Shown in pieces: positions 24,887 to 34,949 of a stretch of 50,426 bases of DNA. Positions within the stretch are counted from its first letter, which is position 1. Each line of letters starts with the position of its first letter. A program made the translations under genes and the position numbers. The notes under the pieces were generated by a model. The model did not search any database. It had not been told where the DNA came from and was given only the letters and a program-made list of their open reading frames with translations. Source of the stretch: CAIYRG01 sp964494505 (GTDB lineage: Bacteria; Pseudomonadota; Alphaproteobacteria; Micropepsales; Micropepsaceae); NCBI GenBank assembly GCA_964494505.1, contig CAZBRO010000035.1, forward strand, positions 1 to 50,426. Reading direction: 5' to 3'.

Positions 24887-27427
24887 GCGAGCAAGCAGGG
24901 GCCGGCCACCCAAAAGGATACCTCCAGTCCAGGGACGTAGAGGGGTTCGAGCTTTTATCCGAGCTTGCCCTGGATATGCGTTCGTCATGGAATCATGCCA
25001 CCGATCAGGTATGGCGGGCGCTCGATCCTGTGCTGTGGGAACTCACTCATAACCCCTGGGTTGTTCTGCAGACCGTTTCGCGAGAGAAGCTTCAGCGTGC
25101 TTTGTCCGACCTCGCTTTTCGCAAGAACGTTGACGATCTGGTGCAAGCCAGGCGAAATGCCGCCAAGGCGCCCGCGTGGTTTCAGCAGACCTACCCGCAA
25201 TCGCCGCTGAGCTGTGTCGCGTATTTCAGCATGGAATTTATGTTGAGCGAAGCCTTGCCCATTTACTCCGGTGGGCTCGGCAATGTGGCCGGCGATCAAC
25301 TCAAGGCCGCCAGCGACCTGGGCGTGCCTGTCACCGGCATCGGGTTGCTCTATCAGCAGGGCTATTTTCGCCAGGTGATCGACCAGGACGGAGCGCAACA
25401 GGCGATCTTCCCCTACAACGACCCCGGACAATTGCCGATCACACCATTGCGCCACCCCGATGGGGAATGGTTGCGGCTGCGGCTCAATATGCCGGGTCAT
25501 TCGATCTGGCTGCGCGCCTGGCAGGCTCAGGTTGGCAGAGTGAAGCTTTACCTGCTGGACAGCAATGACGCGGCGAACTATCCGCCGTATCGGGGGATTA
25601 CCAGCGAGCTTTACGGCGGTGGACCATATCTGCGCCTCATGCAAGAGCTGGTGCTTGGAATCGGCGGATGGCGATTGCTCGCCGCGCTCGGCATCGAGCC
25701 GGAAGTCTGCCACCTGAACGAAGGGCATGCGGCGCTCGCTGTGCTGGAACGCGCACGAAGTTTCATAAGCGACCGGGCAGTCCTTTGAAGTGGCATTGGC
25801 CGTTACCCGAGCGGGCAATCTCTTCACCACCCACACGGCGGTGGCCGCCGGTTTTGACCGTTTCGCTCCGGCCCTTATCGATCATTGCCTGGGTGGTTAC
25901 GCCCGGACGCAGCTCAACACGACGCTCGATGATTTGCTGGCCCTGGGCCGCCGGAATCCGAATGACCCGGCCGAGAATTTCAATATGGCGTATCTGGCGA
26001 TCCGCGGAAGTGGGGCGGTGAATGGCGTGAGCCGCCTGCATGGAAAGGTGAGCCGGCACCTCTTTAGCCCGCTCTTTCCACGTTGGCCGGTGGACGAAGT
26101 GCCGGTCGGACATGTGACGAACGCAGTCCACATGCCGAGTTGGGACTCGGCGGCGGCGGACGGCTTTTGGACGGAGGCCTGTGGCAAGGATCGTTGGTTG
26201 GGGATGACGGAAGCACTGGAGCAGGCCGTTCGCTCCGTCTCCGACGCGCGATTCTGGCAATTTCGTACTGCCGCCAGGGGAACGCTTATTGAATATGCTC
26301 GCGATCGATTGTCCGGGCAACTGGCCGCGTCAGGGGCATCGCCCGAGGCGGTTGACGGTGCGAAACGTCTGTTTGATCCCAATACATTGACGCTGGGCTT
26401 TGCGCGCCGCTTTGCGTCTTACAAACGACCGGATTTACTGCTGGACGACCCGGCGCGACTGTTGCGCCTGTTGACCAATTCTCAGCGCCCGGTACAGCTC
26501 ATCATGGCTGGCAAAGCTCATCCCGCGGACCAGGCAGGCCAAGCCCTAATTCAGGAGTGGACGCATTTCATCCAGCGGCCCGAAGTGCGCCCTCATGTGA
26601 TTTTCCTCAGCGACTACGACATGCTCCTGACCGAGCAGCTGGTGCAGGGCGTGGACGTCTGGCTCAACACGCCGCGCCGCCCCTGGGAAGCGTGCGGAAC
26701 CAGCGGCATGAAGGTACTGGTCAATGGCGGCATCAATCTATCTGAATTGGACGGCTGGTGGGCGGAAGCCTATACGCCGGAAGTGGGGTGGGCGTTGGGA
26801 GATGGCCAGGAACATGGCGACGGTTCCGCTTGGGACGCCGTCGAAGCTAACGCCCTCTATGACCTGCTCGAACGTGAGGTGATCCCGGAATTCTATACTC
26901 GTGATGAGCAAGGGATCCCCAGTGCCTGGGTGACCCGGATGCGGGAAAGCATGGCGCGATTGACGCCGCAGTTTTCCACCAACCGCTCGGTGTGCGAATA
27001 CACCGAGCAACACTATCTTCCCGCGGCATCAGCCTACCGTAGGCGTACCGCTGACAAAGGCGAAATCGGGGCGAATATAGTCGATTGGCGGCACGCCCTA
27101 AACCAAAAATGGAGCGCACTGCGTTTCGGCGAAGTGACGCTTGAGACCAACGGCGAGCAGCACGTATTTGAAGTACAGGCGCATCTCGACGGCCTCGATC
27201 CCGGGGCGGTGCGCGTAGAACTTTACGCCGACGGCGTCATGGGCGGTGCTCCGGTGCGCCAGGAAATGAAACGCGTTCGCCCAGTGGACGGCGCGACAGG
27301 AAGCTATGTTTATCATGCAATTGTGCCTGCGGCCCGCCCGCCAGGGGATTATACCGCGCGGTTGACCCCGCACTGCAACGCCGCGGCGATCCCCTTGGAA
27401 GATGCAAGAATTCTTTGGCAGCGATGA
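24883..27427 (+). pseudogene. glgP: alpha-glucan phosphorylase, split by a frameshift
   Basis: Two frames together encode one glucan phosphorylase of about 848 aa. The first (24883-25788) carries FSMEFMLSEALPIYSGGLGN and HLNEGHAALAVLERARSF. The second (25790-27427) continues with FEVALAVTRAGNLFTTHTAV, the RRFASYKR pattern, and TPRRPWEACGTSGMKVLVNGG near the pyridoxal phosphate site. The shift lies between 25766 and 25787; restoring a lost AC after GAC would give SDTGQSFEVALA and an open frame. Apart from this one lesion the sequence is fully conserved, so an assembly or sequencing error, or a very recent mutation, is likely. An active enzyme would release glucose 1-phosphate from glycogen. 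Translation is coupled to pgm by an ATGA overlap. Confidence 0.85.
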
Positions 27428-28098
27428 TCCGGTCGACGGAACATAAAGCAATGAAGAAGGTGCCGCCAATCGCCTGCGTGTTTGTGGATATCGGCGGCGT
27501 TCTGCTCACCGACGGGTGGGGCCGTCATGCGCGCAAACGGGCCGTGACCCACTTCAAGCTTGAAGCGGCCGAGATGGAGGACCGCCATCAGCTGACCTGG
27601 AACACGTATCAGAACGGAAAGCTCACGCTGGAAGAATATTTGAGCCTGGCGGTCTTCTACAAAAAGCGGCCGTTCACGCGCGCTCAGTTTCGGCGCTTCA
27701 TGTTCGCGCAATCGAAGCCATACCCGGAGATGATCGACCTGATCACTCGGATCAAGGCCCGGTATGGGGTGAAGGTCGCCGTGGTCAGTAATGAGGGGCG
27801 CGAACTGAATGCGTATCGGATTCGAACGTTCAAGCTGGACAGACTAGTGGATTTCTTCATTTCCTCCTGCTTCGTCCACGTCCTGAAGCCCGACCCGGCG
27901 ATCTTTCGGCTTGCGCTGGACATCGCCCAGGTGACGGCGGAAAAGGTCATCTATATCGAAAACACCCCGATGTTCGCCCAGATAGCGGAAGCTTTGGGGA
28001 TACGAAGCATTCTTCATACGGATTACCGGTCCACACGCGCGAAACTGGCTTCATTCGGATTGCGGAATGACGAAGAGGCCGTCCATGAAACCGGCTAA
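27424..28098 (+). CDS. HAD-superfamily hydrolase
   Basis: A protein of about 224 aa. Motif I is VFVDIGGVLLTDG (nucleophile Asp; the second Asp replaced by Gly, as in some YihX-type members). Motif II is AVVSNEG, the Lys of motif III is in VLKPDPAIF, and motif IV is YIENTP in place of the usual acidic pair. ATG 27424 overlaps the glucan phosphorylase stop (ATGA); ATG 27451 is a possible later start. YihX in E. coli is an alpha-glucose-1-phosphatase, and the position beside glgP and pgm fits a sugar phosphate substrate, but this is inference. The end overlaps the ackA start by 14 nt. Confidence 0.82.
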   Translation: MIRSTEHKAMKKVPPIACVFVDIGGVLLTDGWGRHARKRAVTHFKLEAAEMEDRHQLTWNTYQNGKLTLEEYLSLAVFYKKRPFTRAQFRRFMFAQSKPYPEMIDLITRIKARYGVKVAVVSNEGRELNAYRIRTFKLDRLVDFFISSCFVHVLKPDPAIFRLALDIAQVTAEKVIYIENTPMFAQIAEALGIRSILHTDYRSTRAKLASFGLRNDEEAVHETG

Positions 28099-29293
28099 CC
28101 CGCGCATATTGACGGTCAACGGCGGCTCATCGAGCATCAAATTTGCGCTGTTCGACGCCGGAATCCGGCTAGAGCGGATTCTGGAGGGCGCAATTGAGCG
28201 CATTGGACTGCCAGAGGCCACCTTACGCGTGAAGGGCTTGAACCCGGCGGACGATTTTTCGGGGCCAGTGACGGCGCTCGACCATACCGTGGCGGTGGGC
28301 GTTCTGATGGACTGGATTGAGGAACGCCGCGCTCGCTATGGATTGAGCGGGGTGGGCCATCGCGTGGTGCATGGCGGGCCAAAATATAACGAGCCGCAGC
28401 GAATTACCGCGGAAATGGTTGAGGAGCTGCGCCGGCTCAGCCCATTCGATCCCGAGCATTTGCCCGAAGAGATCCTATTGACCGAGGCATTTCAGCGCCG
28501 ATTTCCCGACCTACCCCAGGTGGCGTGTTTCGATACGGGTTTTCACCATGACCTGCCGCGTGTGGCCCGTTTGTTGCCGATCCCGCGGCGCTACGAAGCG
28601 CAAGGCGTCCGGAGGTACGGGTTTCACGGCTTGTCCTATGCCTATCTGATGGAAGAACTCGTACGCCTTGGCGATCCTGCGGCAACGACTGGCCGCGTGG
28701 TTCTCGCACATCTCGGCAATGGTGCGAGCCTGTCCGCGGTGCGTGAGGGGAAATCCGTCGATACCAGCATGAGTTTCACTCCGACAGCGGGCGTACCGAT
28801 GAGCACCCGCACCGGCGACCTCGATCCCGGGCTGTTTTGGTATATGGCGCGCACCGAACAAATGAGCGCCAAGCAATTCAACGAGATGGTCAATTTTGAG
28901 TCTGGGCTCCTCGGCGTGTCGGAGACCAGTTCCGACATGCGCGACTTGCTGGAGCGCGAAACGCGCGACGTGCGTGCGGCCGAGGCGGTCGCGCTGTTTT
29001 GCTACCAGGTCAAGAAATGGATCGGCGCATTCGCCGCTGCGCTTGGCGGATTGGACACGCTCGTTTTCGCAGGCGGCATCGGCGAAAACGCGCCCACGAT
29101 CCGCTCCCGGATTTGCGATGGGATGGGATTCCTGGGAATCGAACTTGCAGAAAAGCGCAACGCGGCGAATGACGGCGTGATTTCGCTGGCGGCGAGCCGG
29201 GTTGCGGTCCGTGTCGTCCGCACGGACGAACAACGCATGATCGCCGAAATGGTTTGCCGCACCCTCCAGCTCGGCTCAAATCGGGAAACCTAA
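28085..29293 (+). CDS. ackA: acetate kinase
   Basis: A 402-aa protein of normal length. It converts acetyl phosphate and ADP to acetate and ATP. Motifs: the N-terminal phosphate loop TVNGGSSSIKFALF; GVGHRVVHGGPKY; CFDTGFHHDLP; RYGFHGLSYAYL with the catalytic region; HLGNGASLSAV; and the nucleotide-binding VFAGGIGENAP near 330. The start at ATG 28085 is set by comparison with the family; it overlaps the HAD gene. The gene lies 3 nt before xfp, whose product supplies acetyl phosphate, so the pair forms a substrate-level phosphorylation step. Confidence 0.96.
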   Translation: MKPANPRILTVNGGSSSIKFALFDAGIRLERILEGAIERIGLPEATLRVKGLNPADDFSGPVTALDHTVAVGVLMDWIEERRARYGLSGVGHRVVHGGPKYNEPQRITAEMVEELRRLSPFDPEHLPEEILLTEAFQRRFPDLPQVACFDTGFHHDLPRVARLLPIPRRYEAQGVRRYGFHGLSYAYLMEELVRLGDPAATTGRVVLAHLGNGASLSAVREGKSVDTSMSFTPTAGVPMSTRTGDLDPGLFWYMARTEQMSAKQFNEMVNFESGLLGVSETSSDMRDLLERETRDVRAAEAVALFCYQVKKWIGAFAAALGGLDTLVFAGGIGENAPTIRSRICDGMGFLGIELAEKRNAANDGVISLAASRVAVRVVRTDEQRMIAEMVCRTLQLGSNRET

Positions 29294-29296
29294 GCC

Positions 29297-31663
29297 ATGA
29301 AACCCATGCTGAAACCGGACCTTCTGCACAAGATGGATGCTTATTGGCGGGCCGCCAACTATCTGTCCGTCGGCCAGATCTATCTCTACGACAATCCGCT
29401 GTTGCGCGAACCGCTGAAGCTATCGCACGTAAAGCCGCTGGTGGTCGGACATTGGGGCACGACGCCGGGCCAGAACTTCATCTATGTGCATCTGAACCGG
29501 GTCATCAATAAGTATGATTTGGATATGTTCTATATCGCGGGTCCGGGCCATGGCGGTCCAGCACTGGTGGGCAATACATACCTCGAAGGCACCTATAGTG
29601 AGATCTATCCGGACATAAGCCAGGACGAAGCCGGGCTGAAAAAGCTGTTCAAGCAGTTCTCGTTTCCGGGGGGAATTTCCAGCCATGTTGCGCCGACGAC
29701 GCCTGGTTCGATTCACGAAGGGGGTGAGCTCGGGTACTCGCTCAGCCATGCCTTCGGGGCCGCATTCGACAATCCCGGTCTGATCGTCGCCTGCGTCATC
29801 GGCGACGGTGAAGCCGAAACGGGTCCCTTGGCGACCGCATGGCAGTCCAACAAGTTTCTCAACCCGATTAGCGACGGCGCCGTGCTGCCGATCCTGCATC
29901 TCAACGGCTACAAGATCAGCAACCCAACCGTGCTGGCCCGTATCGAGCATGAGGAATTGGAGCAATTCATTCGTGGCTGCGGCTGGACGCCTCACTTTGT
30001 AGAAGGGGATGAGCCCGACAAGATGCATGAACTCATGGCCACCATTTTGGATAAGGCCGTCGAGGACATCCGGCAAATTCAGGGCAATGCACGGGCCAAC
30101 AACGACACCACTCGGCCGCGCTGGCCAATGATCGTGCTCAAATCGCCCAAGGGATGGACGGGACCGAAAGTCGTCGACGGATTGCAAGTCGAGGGCACGT
30201 TCCGCGCACATCAGGTGCCGCTCCTGGTGGATTCCGAGCATCCCGATCATCTCAAGCAGCTTGAAGACTGGATGAAGAGCTACAGGGCGGAGGAACTGTT
30301 CGATGAGGCCGGCCGCCTTATGCCCGAATTGGCCGAGCTGGCGCCCAAAGGCGACCGGCGGATGGGCGCCAATCCGCACGCGAACGGCGGCATGTTGCTG
30401 CGCGACCTGCGAATGCCCGACTTCCATATCCACGCAGTAGATGTGCCTTCGCCCGGCGCCGTTGACGGTCAGGATACGCGCGTGCTGGGCAAGTTTCTGC
30501 GGGATGTGGTCAAACTGAATCAGGATCAGCGTAATTTCCGGATCTTCGGTCCGGACGAAACAGTCTCGAACCTTCTGGACGCGGTTTTTGAAACCACCGA
30601 TCGCCAGTGGGACGCCCGTAGGATCAAAAATGATGAATTCCTCGCGCCCGCTGGACGCGTGCTGGACTCGATGCTCAGCGAGCACCAGTGCGAGGGTTGG
30701 CTGGAAGGATATCTGCTGACCGGGCGGCACGGGCTGTTCAATTGCTACGAAGCATTCATCCACATCGTCGATTCGATGTTCAACCAGCACGCCAAGTGGC
30801 TGAAGGTGACGTTGGAACTGCCCTGGCGCCGGAAGATCGCCTCGCTGAACTACCTGCTCGCCTCCCACGTCTGGCAGCAGGATCACAACGGATTCACACA
30901 TCAGGACCCCGGCTTTCTCGATCACGTCATCAACAAGAAAGCCGACATCGTGCGGGTCTACCTGCCGCCAGATGCCAATTGTCTGCTGTCGGTGTTCGAT
31001 CACTGCCTACGTAGCCGGCATTACGTGAACGTGGTGGTGGCCGGCAAACACCCCCTGCCGCAATGGCTGACTATGGATGCCGCCGTTGTGCATTGCACCG
31101 AAGGAATTGGTATCTGGAAATGGGCCAGCAACGATCAGGGCCACGAGCCGGACGTGGTCATGGCCTGTTGCGGAGACACGCCGACGCTTGAGGTATTGGC
31201 TGCCGTTTCCATCCTTCGCAAGCACCTGCCCGACCTGAAAATCCGGGTAATCAACGTCGTCGATCTCATGAAACTGCAGCCCAGCACGGAGCATCCGCAC
31301 GGGCTGAGCGACATCGATTACGACTCGCTCTTCACCAAAAACAAGCACATCATCTTTGCCTTTCATGGTTACCCTTGGTTGGTTCATCGGCTGACCTACC
31401 GCCGGGCCAATCGCAACCTCCACGTCCGGGGCTACAAGGAAGAGGGCACGATCACGACGACTTTTGACATGAGGGTGCAGAACGATCTCGACCGGTTCCA
31501 CCTGGTGCAAGACGTGGTGGATCGGCTGCCGCAGCTGGGCGCCAAGGGCGCCTACTTGAAGCAGACCGTTCAAGACAAGCTTATCGAGCACAAGCGGTAC
31601 ATCGACCAGCACGGCGAGGACATGCCGGAAATCCGGAACTGGAAGTGGGGCAATCCCCGGTGA
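29297..31663 (+). CDS. xfp: phosphoketolase (xylulose 5-/fructose 6-phosphate)
   Basis: A 788-aa protein, the usual length. It is thiamine diphosphate-dependent and cleaves xylulose 5-phosphate or fructose 6-phosphate to acetyl phosphate plus glyceraldehyde 3-phosphate or erythrose 4-phosphate. Motifs: VVGHWGTTPGQNFIYVHLNR, AGPGHGGPALVGNTYLEGTY, SHAFGAAFDNPGL with the ThDP/Mg motif VIGDGEAETGPLATAWQSNK, and NGYKISNPT. The C-terminal domain has FAFHGYPWLVHRLTYRR. It lies 3 nt after ackA and 22 nt before atpD, with no terminator in between. It makes acetyl phosphate without NAD reduction, which suits ATP production from stored sugar when respiration is limited. Confidence 0.97.
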   Translation: MKPMLKPDLLHKMDAYWRAANYLSVGQIYLYDNPLLREPLKLSHVKPLVVGHWGTTPGQNFIYVHLNRVINKYDLDMFYIAGPGHGGPALVGNTYLEGTYSEIYPDISQDEAGLKKLFKQFSFPGGISSHVAPTTPGSIHEGGELGYSLSHAFGAAFDNPGLIVACVIGDGEAETGPLATAWQSNKFLNPISDGAVLPILHLNGYKISNPTVLARIEHEELEQFIRGCGWTPHFVEGDEPDKMHELMATILDKAVEDIRQIQGNARANNDTTRPRWPMIVLKSPKGWTGPKVVDGLQVEGTFRAHQVPLLVDSEHPDHLKQLEDWMKSYRAEELFDEAGRLMPELAELAPKGDRRMGANPHANGGMLLRDLRMPDFHIHAVDVPSPGAVDGQDTRVLGKFLRDVVKLNQDQRNFRIFGPDETVSNLLDAVFETTDRQWDARRIKNDEFLAPAGRVLDSMLSEHQCEGWLEGYLLTGRHGLFNCYEAFIHIVDSMFNQHAKWLKVTLELPWRRKIASLNYLLASHVWQQDHNGFTHQDPGFLDHVINKKADIVRVYLPPDANCLLSVFDHCLRSRHYVNVVVAGKHPLPQWLTMDAAVVHCTEGIGIWKWASNDQGHEPDVVMACCGDTPTLEVLAAVSILRKHLPDLKIRVINVVDLMKLQPSTEHPHGLSDIDYDSLFTKNKHIIFAFHGYPWLVHRLTYRRANRNLHVRGYKEEGTITTTFDMRVQNDLDRFHLVQDVVDRLPQLGAKGAYLKQTVQDKLIEHKRYIDQHGEDMPEIRNWKWGNPR

Positions 31664-31685
31664 CGACGTAAGAGCATATGCAAGC

Positions 31686-33215
31686 ATGGAATACAAATCC
31701 GGCTTACCGAATCTCGGCCTGGTCGTTTCGGTGCGCGGCAGTGTCGTGGACGTACGGTTCGATAAGCATTTGCCGCCGATATACTCGGTGCTGCGCACTG
31801 GCGCGGAAGACAAGATCGTCATCGAAGTGCTGGCGCAGCAAGATGCTCATCACGTGCGCGGAATTGCACTGACGCCAACGCAAGGTCTCGCTCGCGGAAT
31901 GCCGGTGGAGGATACGGGCGGACCGTTGAAAGCGCCGGTCGGCAAAGCGGTTCTCTCGCGGATGTTCGACGTATTTGGCAATACCATAGACCGCGAAGCG
32001 GCATTGTCCGATGTCGAATGGCGTTCGGTGCATCGGGCACCGCCGTCGCTGGCGCGCCGTTCGACCAAGTCGGAAGTATTCGAAACGGGCATCAAGGTCA
32101 TCGATGTCCTCGTGCCGCTGGAGCGCGGCGGCAAGGCGGGCCTTTTCGGCGGCGCGGGAGTCGGCAAGACCGTGCTGCTGACCGAAATGATCCACAACAT
32201 GGTCGGTCATCACGAGGGCGTAAGCATCTTTTGCGGCATTGGCGAACGCTGTCGTGAGGGCGAGGAGCTGTACGATGCGATGAAGGAAGCCGGCGTGCTG
32301 CCCAACATGGTGATGGTCTTCGGCCAGATGAATGAGCCGCCGGGCGCCCGTTTCCGCGTCGGGCATGCGGCGCTGACGATGGCCGAGTATTTCCGCGACG
32401 ACAAGCACCGCGATGTGCTGCTGCTTGTCGATAACATTTTTCGCTTCATCCAGGCGGGCATGGAGGTATCCGGGTTGATGGGCCAGATGCCGTCGCGGCT
32501 TGGCTATCAGCCGACGATGGGCACCGAGCTGTCGGGGCTGGAAGAGCGCATCGCCAACACCGATACCGGCGCCATCACCTCCATTCAGGCGGTGTATGTC
32601 CCCGCCGACGATTTCACCGATCCCGCAGCGGTGCATACGTTCTCGCATCTCTCTGCGTCGATCGTGCTCTCGCGCAAACGGGCAAGCGAAGGGCTTTTCC
32701 CCGCCATCGACCCCCTGCAATCCAGTTCCAAGATGGCCACGCCCGGCATCGTCGGCGAACGGCATTATGCCCTCGCGCAGGAAATCCGGCGGACACTCGC
32801 GCAATACTCGGAACTTAAGGACATTATCGCCATGCTCGGGCTGGAGCAGCTCTCGCCGGAGGACCGCAACGTCGTCGTCCGTGCCCGCCGTCTGGAGCGC
32901 TTTCTCACCCAACCTTTTTTCACAACCGAACAGTTCACTGGCCTCAACGGAAAGCTCGTCAGTCTCAAGGACGCGCTGGATGGGTGTGAGCGCATCCTGA
33001 AAGATGAATTCAAAGACTATCCGGAAAGCGCGCTCTACATGATCGGGGCGATCGACGAAGCGAAGGCAAAAGCGAAACCCGTCGCGCCCGCAGCCAAGCC
33101 GGAAGCGAAGGATGCCGCCGGGTTGCAGGCCAAAGGCACTTCAGAGCCGCCGCCGAGAAACGGGGTGAAACTTGAACCCGAGCTCGAACATGCCGGCGGC
33201 GCCCATGAATCTTAA
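31686..33215 (+). CDS. atpD: N-ATPase beta subunit
   Basis: A 509-aa catalytic subunit. The P-loop is GGAGVGKT at 155-162, followed by GIGERCREGEELYDA with the catalytic Glu, LLLVDNIFRF, and the C-terminal region LGLEQLSPEDRNVVVRARRL. About 40-50 residues beyond the usual end form a Lys/Ala/Pro/Glu-rich tail (AKAKAKPVAPAAKPEAKDA...). The gene opens an operon in the order atpDCQRBEFAG, diagnostic of N-ATPases, laterally spread second F1Fo enzymes first described in marine and alphaproteobacterial genomes. No delta gene is separate. It follows xfp by 22 nt and probably shares its transcript. Confidence 0.96.
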   Translation: MEYKSGLPNLGLVVSVRGSVVDVRFDKHLPPIYSVLRTGAEDKIVIEVLAQQDAHHVRGIALTPTQGLARGMPVEDTGGPLKAPVGKAVLSRMFDVFGNTIDREAALSDVEWRSVHRAPPSLARRSTKSEVFETGIKVIDVLVPLERGGKAGLFGGAGVGKTVLLTEMIHNMVGHHEGVSIFCGIGERCREGEELYDAMKEAGVLPNMVMVFGQMNEPPGARFRVGHAALTMAEYFRDDKHRDVLLLVDNIFRFIQAGMEVSGLMGQMPSRLGYQPTMGTELSGLEERIANTDTGAITSIQAVYVPADDFTDPAAVHTFSHLSASIVLSRKRASEGLFPAIDPLQSSSKMATPGIVGERHYALAQEIRRTLAQYSELKDIIAMLGLEQLSPEDRNVVVRARRLERFLTQPFFTTEQFTGLNGKLVSLKDALDGCERILKDEFKDYPESALYMIGAIDEAKAKAKPVAPAAKPEAKDAAGLQAKGTSEPPPRNGVKLEPELEHAGGAHES

Positions 33216-33597
33216 GGTGCTCCTGCCGTTCCAGATTTTTGCGGCGAAGACGGGCGTAACGCGCATCGTCGCCGAGACGCGCGATGGTTCGTTTGGACTT
33301 CTGCCACACCGGCTCGATTGTGTGGCGGCGCTGGCACCGGGGATTCTGACCTACGAGACAGCATCGGACGGCGAAGTTTTCGTGGCCGTTGATGAAGGGG
33401 TGCTCGTGAAGACGGGTCCGGACGTGCTCGTCTCTGTGCGCCGGGCACTGGGCGGAACGGACCTTGGCCAATTGCGCGAAGCGGTGGAGCGCGAGTTTCT
33501 GACTCTCGACGAGCACGAGCAAAGCGTGCGCTCGGTGTTGGCGAAAATGGAAGGCGATTTCATCCGGCGCTTGGCGAGCCTTCACAATGACCGATGA
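33205..33597 (+). CDS. atpC: N-ATPase epsilon subunit
   Basis: A 130-aa protein. The start MNLKVLLPFQIF at 33205 is chosen by length; it overlaps the atpD stop by 11 nt, and ATG 33190 is an alternative. The N-terminal beta barrel shows GSFGLLPHRLDCVAALAPGI, as in F1 epsilon subunits. The C-terminal helices include the charged segment REAVEREFLTLDEHEQSVRS. It links the rotor c-ring with gamma. Position between atpD and atpQ is as in other N-ATPase operons. Confidence 0.92.
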   Translation: MNLKVLLPFQIFAAKTGVTRIVAETRDGSFGLLPHRLDCVAALAPGILTYETASDGEVFVAVDEGVLVKTGPDVLVSVRRALGGTDLGQLREAVEREFLTLDEHEQSVRSVLAKMEGDFIRRLASLHNDR

Positions 33598-33925
33598 ACC
33601 CCAAACCGAATTCACGAAACCGCGGTCCTCGCTCAGTCAGGAGGTGGAGGTGAAGGCAGCGCGCAAGCTCAAGGCGCGGCGCAACGCCGGGGAGGGCGTC
33701 TGGTTCGGCCTGGGGATGATGGGGCTGATCGGCTGGTCGGTGGTGATTCCGACGCTGCTCGGCGCGGCGCTCGGCATCTGGCTGGACCGGCATTATCCGG
33801 GCAGTCACGCATGGACGCTGGCGCTGTTAGTGGCCGGGCTTGCCATCGGCTGTTTCAACGCGTGGCATTGGGTGACCAAGGAAGACAAGGAAATGCGGGA
33901 CGAACGTGAGGATAACGATGCATGA
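33587..33925 (+). CDS. atpQ: N-ATPase subunit AtpQ (AtpI/AtpZ-like)
   Basis: A 112-aa protein with a charged N-terminus (SLSQEVEVKAARKLKARRNA), then two membrane segments: GMMGLIGWSVVIPTLLGAAL and AWTLALLVAGLAIGCFNAWHW. The segment between them, GIWLDRHYPGS, has the G-x-W-L-D pattern of the AtpI/AtpZ family. The family is thought to help assemble the c-ring or transport Mg2+. ATG 33587 overlaps atpC by 11 nt. Second-to-third position in the operon (D-C-Q-R) identifies it as AtpQ. Confidence 0.88.
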   Translation: MTDEPQTEFTKPRSSLSQEVEVKAARKLKARRNAGEGVWFGLGMMGLIGWSVVIPTLLGAALGIWLDRHYPGSHAWTLALLVAGLAIGCFNAWHWVTKEDKEMRDEREDNDA

Positions 33926-34220
33926 AATTTTCGTTCTAGCGCCGGCATTGGCAGCGGGCCTGGTGCTTGGCGCGTTCTTCTTCGGAGGCCTTTGGTGGAC
34001 GGTTGTCAGGGGCGTTTCGTCTGAGCAACCGGCGCTGTGGTTCTTCGGCAGCATGATGCTGCGGATGAGCATTACCCTGGCGGGATTTTATTTTGTCGGG
34101 CGCGAGGATTGGGAGCGGTGGCTGCTGTGTCTCCTTGGCTTTGTCCTGGCGCGCCTCGTGGTCAAGTGGTTGACCCGCCCGCTAGGTCGAAAATCGCAAC
34201 TCGCGAGCATCGGAAGCTAG
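33918..34220 (+). CDS. atpR: N-ATPase subunit AtpR
   Basis: A 100-aa protein with three probable membrane helices: FVLAPALAAGLVLGAFFFGG, LWFFGSMMLRMSITLAGFYF and WLLCLLGFVLARLVVKWL. AtpR is found only in N-ATPase operons and is proposed to assist c-ring assembly. GAGGATAACG precedes the ATG at 33918, which overlaps atpQ by 8 nt. The buried Arg in MMLRMSIT is a conserved-looking feature of the family. Confidence 0.9.
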   Translation: MHEIFVLAPALAAGLVLGAFFFGGLWWTVVRGVSSEQPALWFFGSMMLRMSITLAGFYFVGREDWERWLLCLLGFVLARLVVKWLTRPLGRKSQLASIGS

Positions 34221-34222
34221 CC

Positions 34223-34918
34223 ATGCGCCTTAGTCCCGATGAGATGATCTTCTGGCAACTCGGGTTTCTCAAACTCAACGGAACGATTGTGTTCACCTGG
34301 GGATTGATGTTTGTGTTGGCCGTCGGCTCCATGCTCATTACGCGCAAACTCTCCACGGAACTGAAACGCTCCCGTTGGCAGAACCTGCTGGAAATTGTTG
34401 TCACCGGCATCGAGAAGCAAATCGAAGACGTCGGCCTCCGCCATCCAAAGAAGTATATCGGTTTCCTGGGCACGCTGTTCCTGTTCGTCGCCTTAGCCAG
34501 CCTCTGCACCGTCATTCCCGGCTATGAACCGCCGACGGGGTCGCTCTCGACCACCGCAGCGCTCGCACTTTGCGTCTTCGTGGCGGTGCCGTTTTTCGGC
34601 ATCGAGGAGCAGGGGCTGGGCGGCTACCTCAAATCCTACGTGGAACCCACGGTCATCATGCTGCCGTTCAACATCATCAGTGAATTGTCGCGTACGCTGG
34701 CCCTGGCGGTCCGCCTGTTCGGCAACATGATGAGCGGGACGATGATTCTCGCCATTTTGCTGACCATCACGCCCTTCATCTTCCCGATCGCCATGAGTGC
34801 ACTCGGTCTGCTCACCGGGATGGTGCAGGCCTACATCTTCAGCATCCTGGCCGCGGTTTACATCGCGTCGGCAACGCGCGCCCGCAAGCCTAAGCTTGAA
34901 CCGGCCGTACGGGGTTGA
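34223..34918 (+). CDS. atpB: N-ATPase a subunit
   Basis: A 231-aa integral membrane protein. It forms the stator half-channels for ions. The essential arginine lies in the helix SRTLALAVRLFGNMMSGTMI, the standard motif of a subunits. Several further membrane helices are visible, including FLGTLFLFVALASLCTVIPG and the last one around GMVQAYIFSILAAVYIASA. ATG 34223 follows the atpR stop by 2 nt; any longer frame would overlap atpR in full. Length matches N-ATPase a subunits. Confidence 0.95.
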   Translation: MRLSPDEMIFWQLGFLKLNGTIVFTWGLMFVLAVGSMLITRKLSTELKRSRWQNLLEIVVTGIEKQIEDVGLRHPKKYIGFLGTLFLFVALASLCTVIPGYEPPTGSLSTTAALALCVFVAVPFFGIEEQGLGGYLKSYVEPTVIMLPFNIISELSRTLALAVRLFGNMMSGTMILAILLTITPFIFPIAMSALGLLTGMVQAYIFSILAAVYIASATRARKPKLEPAVRG

Positions 34919-34949
34919 ATCATGAAATGCGAGAACAGGGACAGATATT

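Noticed and set aside
29420..31003. 527-codon minus-strand frame opposite phosphoketolase
   Set aside because: Antisense shadow of xfp; the plus strand encodes the full enzyme.
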